Source: an uncultured Prochlorococcus sp.
Lineage (GTDB): Bacteria > Cyanobacteriota > Cyanobacteriia > PCC-6307 > Cyanobiaceae
Assembly (NCBI GenBank): GCA_902626435.1
Contig: CACOFO010000007.1
Span: forward strand, 1 to 40,458
Length of the DNA stretch: 40,458 nt
Reading direction: 5' to 3'
The notes beneath the pieces are model-generated. The model saw nothing but the letters and a program-made list of their open reading frames with translations, did no database searches and had not been told where the DNA came from. Below are positions 31,583 through 40,458 of this stretch, one piece after another; positions within the stretch are counted from its first letter, which is position 1, and each line of letters opens with the position of its first letter. The translations under genes and the position numbers were made by a program.

Positions 31583-31963
31583 TTGATTTATTCAGTAAAA
31601 TATCAAATACTCAATTTGTCAAAATCTTTTTATAAAAAAAGTATCTTTTACAAAAAATATCTAGGGTCTGTATTTATAAAAAAACAACAGAAACAGGATG
31701 ATTTTGTATCTTTGATTTCTTTAATTATAAAAATTTGCTTTTCCCTTTTAGCAATAATAAGTCTAACTAAACTTGGCTATAGTGCCAAAGTAAGGTTGAA
31801 CAGATTAAGAGAAATTCAAGATTCGTTTTTATCCGAAAAATATAGATTTACGGTTTTAACAAATAAGTTTGATGATTTATTTTCGTCCGAAGGTGAGCAA
31901 AGATTTATGAAGGATCAGGATCAAATAATTTCTAGGGACATTATCAGAGTAATATGGCGATGA
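31583..31963 (+). CDS. Hypothetical single-TM protein between psaM and por (TTG start)
   Basis: 126 aa; TM segment FVSLISLIIKICFSLLAIISLTKLGY followed by a charged, possibly coiled-coil region. Confidence 0.6.
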   Translation: MIYSVKYQILNLSKSFYKKSIFYKKYLGSVFIKKQQKQDDFVSLISLIIKICFSLLAIISLTKLGYSAKVRLNRLREIQDSFLSEKYRFTVLTNKFDDLFSSEGEQRFMKDQDQIISRDIIRVIWR

Positions 31964-32011
31964 TAAGGATGATCTAGAGTCATTCTTCTTTTCACTTTTC
32001 TATTAACTTTT

Positions 32012-33022
32012 TTGCTAGTGAGTAAGAACATTAAGGGTTTAGTCCTCATAACAGGAACAACTTCAGGAATTGGGTTAAATACTCTAAAACCTCTATTAAG
32101 ATTCGGATGGGAGGTTATTGCTGTGAATCGATCAAATAAAAGAGCTATAAAAATAGCTGAGGAATTCTTGACAAAAGAGGAAGTTGCAAATGTTCACTTT
32201 ATAGAAATAGATCTTTCTGACTTGGATGATGTGAGGAAAGGTTGCAATGAGATATTAGAAAAATTTGAAAGACCAATAAATTCTCTTATTTGTAATGCAG
32301 CAGTTTATAAACCGAGACTAAAGAGACCTGAAAGGTCTCCACAGGGGTTCGAAAACTCTATGGCAGTTAATCATTTTGGGCATTTTCTTTTGATAAACCT
32401 TCTTATAGAGAATATTTTATCTTCAGAAAGAGAAATTGTTTTAAATGGCAATTCAACTCTATTCAAGCCAAGAATTACAGTAATGGGGACTGTTACGGCT
32501 AATTATTCAGAACTTGGAGGAAGGATCCCCGTCCCTGCTCCAGCTGATTTGGGAGATTTATCTGGATTCAAAAATGGTTTCTTATCCCCAATAAGTATGG
32601 CGAATGGAAAGAAATTCAAACCTGGTAAAGCATATAAAGATAGTAAACTTTGCAATATGGTAACCGTTCAGGAATTGTCAAAAAGATATCCTGCAGAGAA
32701 AATTATTGTAAATTCTCTATATCCTGGATGTGTTGCCGATACAAAACTTTTTAGAGATACCCCTTGGTTATTTAGATTCCTTTTTCCGATATTTCAAAAA
32801 TTCATCACTAAAGGATATGTTTCACAAAGGTTAGCAGGAGAGAGGGTCGCCCAGGTTGCAACTTATGAAGAATTTGCTAAACCATCGGTACACTGGAGCT
32901 GGGGAAATCGTCAAAAAACTGGCAGAAAAGCTTTTTCTCAAAAGTTGTCAAAAAGAATAATTGATACGAAGACCTCCCTACAAACCTATGATCTAACAAA
33001 AAAATTGGTTGGACTAGATTAA
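32012..33022 (+). CDS. por: Light-dependent NADPH-protochlorophyllide oxidoreductase (start could be GTG 32018)
   Basis: LVLITGTTSGIGLNTLKPLLRFGW, LICNAAVYKPRLKRPERSPQGFENSMAVNHFGHFLLINLL, YKDSKLCNMVTVQELSKRY. Confidence 0.96.
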   Translation: MLVSKNIKGLVLITGTTSGIGLNTLKPLLRFGWEVIAVNRSNKRAIKIAEEFLTKEEVANVHFIEIDLSDLDDVRKGCNEILEKFERPINSLICNAAVYKPRLKRPERSPQGFENSMAVNHFGHFLLINLLIENILSSEREIVLNGNSTLFKPRITVMGTVTANYSELGGRIPVPAPADLGDLSGFKNGFLSPISMANGKKFKPGKAYKDSKLCNMVTVQELSKRYPAEKIIVNSLYPGCVADTKLFRDTPWLFRFLFPIFQKFITKGYVSQRLAGERVAQVATYEEFAKPSVHWSWGNRQKTGRKAFSQKLSKRIIDTKTSLQTYDLTKKLVGLD

Positions 33023-33028
33023 TTTAGA

Positions 33029-33916
<888 letters not shown>

Positions 33917-34109
33917 TTAAAGCTTAAAAACACATTAATTGTTTATATTCTTGCAGCGTAAATACCCATGAAATATATTTCTAAACAAATATTTATTTAT
34001 TTGTATCAAAAGTGCAAAATATATTCTTATTACTACATTTTTGGGATTTAATCTGTTAAGTTATGAGTGAAAATACTCATGACTAAATTAGAATTTATTA
34101 GTAAAAGAA

Positions 34110-35681
34110 TTAACTAAAATATGCTTTGGCATCGTAAAGGGTTTCATCGCTTATTTCTGGAATTCCTCTCAAGATTGCATATTTTTCGGTATTCGTTTTA
34201 ACTTTACCTCTTACAAAAAATGGAACTTTTGTTAACTCAGCTCTACCTGATTCAGTCCAGATAATGCCCTCTTTAGGATTATTATCTTTTTTATCATCAG
34301 AACTTATTAAATCCTTTGTTTTTGAAGCGGTATGTCCTAAATGGCTTTGATGACCGTCGACAAACTCAAAGTCATGTTTAAACATATCGATAAGATGCTC
34401 TTCTAATCCCATCATTAAGGGATGTACCCAATCATCAAAAATTACATTTGCTCCTTCCCATCCCATTTGTGGACTGTATCTTGCAGGAACATCTTGAACA
34501 TGCATTGGTGTGCTTATTACTGAACATGGAATGCCAAGTCTCTTAGCACTATGCCTTTCCATTTGAGTCCCTAAAACTAGTTCAGGTGCGGCTTTTTTCA
34601 TTGCATCTTCTACTTCTAAATAATTATTAGTAATTAAAGCTTCTACATTTAGTTCTTTTGCAGTTGCTCTTACTTGTCTTGCCATTTCCCTACTGTATGT
34701 CCCAAGACCAACTACTTCAAAACCTAATTCATCCTTGGCAATTTTTGCAGCCGCGATAGCATGAGTTCCATCACCAAAAATAAAAACTCTTTTGCCAGTT
34801 AAATAATTTGAGTCAACTGATTTTGAATACCAAGGAAGTTTTGATTTGTTTTCTAATTCTTCTTTATTACTCAAAGGGAGATCCAACTTATTGTGGACTT
34901 CATTTATAAATTCGATTGTATTTTTTATTCCAATTGGAATAGTGTTTGTATATTCCATTCCAAAGTTCCGTTTAAGCCATTCACATGATGCTTCAGCAAT
35001 TTCTTTATAAAGACAAATATTTATTTCAGCATCAATTAGTCTTTCAATATCATTTGGACTAGCACCTAATGGAGCAACAACGTTTGTATCTATTCCTTGT
35101 TCTGAGAGTATTCGTTGGATTTCGATAACATCATCCCTACATCTAAATCCAAGCAATGAAGGACCAAGTATATTGACTTTTGGTCTGCGACCTAATTCCT
35201 TCCACCTTAGGGGATTTATTTTTTCTGAAGAATTTACTTTTTCTTTTAAAAGAGTTCTTGCTAATTGATAAAAAGTTTCTGAAGCCCCCCAATTTTCTTT
35301 CTTGCTATAGGCAGGTAATTCAAGATTAACAATTGGCATATCAAACCCCATCCCTTTTGCAAGAGCTCCGGGTTGGTCTTGGATTAGTTCTGCCGTACAA
35401 CTTTCTCCAACTAAAAGAGTTTTGGGTTTAAATCGTTCTACAGCTTCCTTAATATTTTTCTTCACTAATTCAGCTGTATCGCCTCCAAGGTCTCTAGCCT
35501 GGAAAGTCGTATAAGTTACTGGAGGCCTCTGCCCCCTTCTCTCAATCATTGTAAAAAGAAGATCTGCATATGTATCTCCTTGAGGGGCATGAAGCACATA
35601 ATGTATTTCTTTCATTGAAGAGGCGATTCTCATCGCCCCAACATGTGGTGGCCCTTCATATGTCCATAGAGTTAATTCCAT
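34110..35681 (-). CDS. chlB: Light-independent protochlorophyllide reductase subunit B
   Basis: [64 protein letters not shown]. Confidence 0.98.
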   Translation of the reverse strand: MELTLWTYEGPPHVGAMRIASSMKEIHYVLHAPQGDTYADLLFTMIERRGQRPPVTYTTFQARDLGGDTAELVKKNIKEAVERFKPKTLLVGESCTAELIQDQPGALAKGMGFDMPIVNLELPAYSKKENWGASETFYQLARTLLKEKVNSSEKINPLRWKELGRRPKVNILGPSLLGFRCRDDVIEIQRILSEQGIDTNVVAPLGASPNDIERLIDAEINICLYKEIAEASCEWLKRNFGMEYTNTIPIGIKNTIEFINEVHNKLDLPLSNKEELENKSKLPWYSKSVDSNYLTGKRVFIFGDGTHAIAAAKIAKDELGFEVVGLGTYSREMARQVRATAKELNVEALITNNYLEVEDAMKKAAPELVLGTQMERHSAKRLGIPCSVISTPMHVQDVPARYSPQMGWEGANVIFDDWVHPLMMGLEEHLIDMFKHDFEFVDGHQSHLGHTASKTKDLISSDDKKDNNPKEGIIWTESGRAELTKVPFFVRGKVKTNTEKYAILRGIPEISDETLYDAKAYFS

Positions 35682-35687
35682 AGTCTG

Positions 35688-36953
<1,266 letters not shown>

Positions 36954-37101
36954 TTAAGAGCTTATATTTTAAGCTTGCATAAACTTTTTAATTTAAGAAA
37001 GTAATTTATAAGTTCTCTTACAAAATGAACACATTTGAAAAACTTATATGAATGTTTAAATACTTAAATGAGAATTATAAAAACTATTTTTAGGGCGTAT
37101 T

Positions 37102-37470
37102 TTAATTTCTGTAGAAGGAATTTCCTTGACTTATTTTTGAAAGTTTCCATACGTTTCTAGCTATTTTCGTTGCTAATAATCCTGCTCTTTCTAACTTAGA
37201 TTTTCCGGGCTTTGCACCAATTAAAGCTGTTACTTCTGAAGTGGTTAAAGGTGCTCCAGTATTAATAGCTAATTGCGTTAACTCCAATCTATTTCTAAGT
37301 TTTTTAAGATTTACTTTCTCAAATTTATCTTCTTCTAACCAACTAAAAGATGGGTCTTTCTGAGATAGTTTTTGCATCAAGCTTAGGCTAACTAATCCAA
37401 GTGTTTGATCAGGAGTTAATTCTTTTTCAGTACCAGAAAAATTTGGTTCTTTTTTTTGAGAAGTTCCCAT
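37102..37470 (-). CDS. Conserved hypothetical protein upstream of chlN
   Basis: 122 aa; C-terminal LTTSEVTALIGAKPGKSKLERAGLLATKIARNVWKLSK has HTH-like character. Confidence 0.7.
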   Translation of the reverse strand: MGTSQKKEPNFSGTEKELTPDQTLGLVSLSLMQKLSQKDPSFSWLEEDKFEKVNLKKLRNRLELTQLAINTGAPLTTSEVTALIGAKPGKSKLERAGLLATKIARNVWKLSKISQGNSFYRN

Positions 37471-37568
37471 AAAAATGAATATCTTTTACTTGACGTTATC
37501 GTTTTGTGGGAAGCATGCAAGTAAAAATTAATAGAAAAAATGAACCATTATCCGTTATAGTCGCTTGA

Positions 37569-38339
37569 ATGGAACCAACTTCTAGTTTAAAAAGAGGGGA
37601 ACGGAAAAAAGGGAGTTCTCTTGTTACAGGATCTGAGGTGCAATCTCAGGCCAGTGGTGCAAGCTGTTTTATTACAACTGATTCAGAAAAGTCTTTGGTA
37701 TCCAGACAAGCAAGTCAAGTTGAACAAATTGAGTTAAGAACATATGTTTTTTTAGATTCTCTTCAGCCTCAATTGGCTGCATATATGGGAACGGTTAGTA
37801 GAGGTTTTTTGCCAATTCCTGGGGATTCATGTCTTTGGATGGAAGTTTCACCTGGGATGGCGGTTCATAGAGTCACAGATATTGCCTTAAAGGCTAGTAA
37901 TGTAAGACTTGGTCAGATGATTGTTGAAAGAGCATTTGGTTCTCTTGCTCTTTATCACAAAGATCAAAGTACTGTTTTGCATTCTGGGGATGTTGTTCTT
38001 GATGCAATTGGTAGTGAAGTTAGAAAAAGAACTAAACCTTCAACGAGTTGGACAGAAGTTATTCGAGCTATTACCCCAGATCATTCTGTTTTAATAAATA
38101 GACAAAACAGAAGTGGATCAATGATCCAAGCTGGAATGAGTATGTTTATATTAGAAACTGAACCGGCTGGTTATGTCTTAAAAGCCGCAAATGAAGCAGA
38201 AAAAGCATCAAATATAACTGTTGTTGATGTAAAGGCAGTCGGCGCTTTTGGTAGATTAACTCTCGCAGGGAAAGAGGGAGATGTAGAAGAAGCAGCGGCT
38301 GCCTCTATTAGAGCAATTGATGAAATTTCAAATTATTGA
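37569..38339 (+). CDS. csoS1D: Carboxysome shell tandem-BMC-domain protein
   Basis: 256 aa; ELRTYVFLDSLQPQLAAYMGTVSRGFLPIPGDSCLWMEVSPGMAVHRVTDIALKASNVRLGQMIVERAFGSLALYHKD and a second domain VKAVGAFGRLTLAGKEGDVEEAAAASIRAI; close to csoS1/rbcL. Confidence 0.93.
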   Translation: MEPTSSLKRGERKKGSSLVTGSEVQSQASGASCFITTDSEKSLVSRQASQVEQIELRTYVFLDSLQPQLAAYMGTVSRGFLPIPGDSCLWMEVSPGMAVHRVTDIALKASNVRLGQMIVERAFGSLALYHKDQSTVLHSGDVVLDAIGSEVRKRTKPSTSWTEVIRAITPDHSVLINRQNRSGSMIQAGMSMFILETEPAGYVLKAANEAEKASNITVVDVKAVGAFGRLTLAGKEGDVEEAAAASIRAIDEISNY

Positions 38340-38348
38340 GAATTTTTT

Positions 38349-38933
38349 TTAATTTAAACCAATTTCTTTTTTTAAATAAGGTGACATAATTTTGGCGGCT
38401 TTACCCCTGCTTCCTAATTTACTAAGTTGTGATTGTGAGAGCTCTCCATAAACACAGTGAGCTTCTTTTACCCAAAAAATAGATTCGAACTCTCCATTTG
38501 GATATTTTGGTTCCTTAAGAATTTCTCCCCAGCATATTCCAGTTGCATCCTTCACTAATTTTCCTGAGGGATCACATAAAACCATACAACTTATAAATCT
38601 TGCGCTCCTGTAGGGACTATCAGAAAGTTCATTAATTAATTTTTTGATTTTTTCAACATTGTTTTTGGCGTATCGAGCAGAATATATACCTGGTCGACTA
38701 TCTAAAATATCCACTTCAAGTCCCGAGTCGTCCGCCAATGCCCAAGTTTTTGTCTCTAAAGCAGCTGCTTTTGCTTTTAGAAGTGCATTCTCAAAATATG
38801 TGTTTCCAGTCTCTTCGACATTTAAATATTCTGGCTGCTTCTCTACTCTTAATGACAAAACATCTAACATCTCTGAGATTTCAGATACTTTTTTTGTGTT
38901 ACCACTAGCAATTGTTAGAACTGGAAGGTTCAA
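38349..38933 (-). CDS. rdgB: RdgB/HAM1-family non-canonical purine NTP pyrophosphatase
   Basis: TIASGNTKKVSEISEML, TGNTYFENALLKAKAAA, ALADDSGLEVDILDSRPGIYSARYA, SQLSKLGSRGKAA. Confidence 0.92.
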   Translation of the reverse strand: MNLPVLTIASGNTKKVSEISEMLDVLSLRVEKQPEYLNVEETGNTYFENALLKAKAAALETKTWALADDSGLEVDILDSRPGIYSARYAKNNVEKIKKLINELSDSPYRSARFISCMVLCDPSGKLVKDATGICWGEILKEPKYPNGEFESIFWVKEAHCVYGELSQSQLSKLGSRGKAAKIMSPYLKKEIGLN

Positions 38934-38996
38934 AATAACGAATAAATTATTGTGAATATTATCTTACTTTAAAGCTAGATACGGAGACAGGAAAGG

Positions 38997-39010
38997 TTGA
39001 ACATTCCACA
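38997..39010 (+). repeat. Direct repeat copy 1 TTGAACATTCCACA
   Basis: Identical 14-mer to 39228-39241, both in the rdgB-csoS1 intergenic region. Confidence 0.7.
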
Positions 39011-39227
39011 CCTGTGTAGACAGGGCCTGCCTCGTACGGAAATAACATAATGTAAATTTTTTCTTAACACAACAGTATGTTTTGATGCACTAACTAATTT
39101 GCATAAGTTTTAACATATCAATAGTACCAAGGGTGATAAGTTTAACTTATGAATGATAGAAAAAACATTAATGGACATTTTTTCGAAAACGCTTGACTTA
39201 TAAGTACTTAATGAAGCATTCTTCGAA

Positions 39228-39241
39228 TTGAACATTCCACA
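39228..39241 (+). repeat. Direct repeat copy 2 TTGAACATTCCACA
   Basis: Identical 14-mer to 38997-39010; ends 18 nt before the csoS1 ATG. Confidence 0.7.
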
Positions 39242-39259
39242 TTTAGTAATTAGTAGGCA

Positions 39260-39571
39260 ATGGCTACAGAAACAATGGGTATCGCTCTCGGCATGATCGA
39301 GACACGCGGACTTGTACCTGCAATTGAAGCAGCAGACGCAATGACCAAGGCAGCAGAAGTTCGTCTTATTGGTCGTGAATTCGTAGGTGGCGGTTATGTC
39401 ACAGTATTAGTTAGAGGTGAGACAGGTGCAGTTAATGCAGCTGTAAGAGCTGGTGCTGATGCTTGTGAAAGAGTTGGTGACGGTTTAGTTGCAGCTCACA
39501 TTATTGCTCGTCCTCATAGAGAAGTTGAACCTGCTCTAGGCAATGGTGAATTTCTTGGTCAAAAGGACTAA
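39260..39571 (+). CDS. csoS1: Carboxysome shell protein CsoS1 (BMC-H)
   Basis: MATETMGIALGMIETRGLVPAIEAADAMTKAAEVRLIGREFVGGGYVTVLVRGETGAVNAAVRAG. Confidence 0.98.
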   Translation: MATETMGIALGMIETRGLVPAIEAADAMTKAAEVRLIGREFVGGGYVTVLVRGETGAVNAAVRAGADACERVGDGLVAAHIIARPHREVEPALGNGEFLGQKD

Positions 39572-39640
39572 TTAAGTAAAGCAAGATTTATAAATTTTGC
39601 GCAATAATTATTTTCCCTACACAGACCTAAATTTATCCTT

Positions 39641-40458
39641 ATGAGTAAGAAGTATGATGCAGGGGTAAAGGAGTACAGAGATACCTACTGGACTCCTGAA
39701 TATGTGCCCCTAGACACCGATCTACTAGCCTGTTTCAAATGCACAGGTCAAGAAGGTGTTCCAAGAGAAGAAGTTGCAGCAGCTGTTGCGGCTGAATCTT
39801 CAACAGGTACTTGGTCAACAGTTTGGTCCGAGTTACTTACAGATTTAGAATTTTATAAAGGACGTTGTTATCGAATCGAAGACGTTCCTGGAGATCCTGA
39901 AGCTTTTTATGCTTTTATTGCATATCCTTTAGATCTTTTTGAAGAAGGTTCAATTACAAACGTATTAACATCCCTAGTAGGAAACGTTTTTGGATTTAAA
40001 GCTCTAAGACACTTGCGTCTAGAGGATATTAGATTCCCAATTGCTTTCATTAAAACTTGCGGCGGTCCACCAAATGGAATCGTTGTTGAAAGAGATCGTT
40101 TAAACAAATATGGAAGACCTCTTCTTGGTTGTACCATTAAACCTAAATTAGGCTTATCTGGTAAAAACTATGGTCGAGTTGTATATGAGTGCCTTAGGGG
40201 TGGCCTTGATTTAACGAAGGATGACGAGAATATTAATTCTCAACCATTCCAGCGTTGGAGAGAAAGATTTGAGTTTGTTGCAGAAGCAGTTAAGCTTGCT
40301 CAGCAAGAAACTGGAGAAGTTAAAGGTCACTATCTAAACTGTACTGCTAATACTCCTGAAGAACTCTATGAAAGAGCTGAATTTGCAAAAGAGCTAGATA
40401 TGCCAATCATCATGCATGATTATATAACTGGCGGTTTTACTGCAAATACTGGATTAGC
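39641..40458 (+). CDS. rbcL: RuBisCO large subunit (form IA), 3' end beyond the window
   Basis: [44 protein letters not shown]..., [38 protein letters not shown] open to the right edge. Confidence 0.98.

Noticed and set aside
34063-34080. Hairpin ATGAGT-gaaaat-ACTCAT between chlB and chlL
   Set aside because: Short 6-bp AT-rich stem with no U-tract on the minus strand; insufficient to call a terminator or processing site, though it is in the chlB-chlL spacer.
38644-38955. 103-aa + strand ORF over rdgB
   Set aside because: Antisense to the conserved RdgB/HAM1 gene.
39907-40137. 76-aa minus-strand ORF inside rbcL
   Set aside because: Antisense to RbcL, no support.

Overview
This window looks like a core, syntenic chromosomal segment of a high-light-type Prochlorococcus: AT-rich DNA with compact gene packing and Prochlorococcus-like aldehyde-deformylating oxygenase, CsoS1, RbcL, PsaM and DPOR/LPOR proteins. 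It runs from a left-truncated purA to a right-truncated rbcL. I see about 42 supported coding regions. They include psb27, proS, ppa, lepB, a double-domain histidine phosphatase, a CAAX protease, ftsI, transaldolase, frr, pyrH, cobO, a lone phage-type tyrosine recombinase, hemH with a C-terminal CAB helix, ilvB, a YfiH/PgeF-type gene, a Tab2-like gene, an S1-like gene, ado/aar/accA, an SDR, folE, trpF, a site-2 protease with CBS-like tail, a lipoate ligase, psaM (missed by the ORF track), por, chlL/chlB/chlN, csoS1D, rdgB and csoS1. I found no tRNA, rRNA, CRISPR array or complete mobile element. The observations most worth follow-up are: (i) a YfiH-family gene whose homology extends about 207 nt upstream of any ATG/GTG/TTG, with an AGGAG followed 8 nt later by ATT; (ii) an uncharacterised bitopic protein overlapping ftsI by 1 nt, in the FtsL position; (iii) a lone phage-type integrase between cobO and hemH with a His-to-Tyr change in the catalytic HxxR box; (iv) a repeat-bearing, GC-rich, potentially structured leader upstream of csoS1; (v) a perfect 12-bp palindrome ATGAACGTTCAT just upstream of an extended -10 before folE; (vi) an S1-like/Tab2-like translationally coupled pair. 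I found no convincing evidence of a wholly new multi-gene system.
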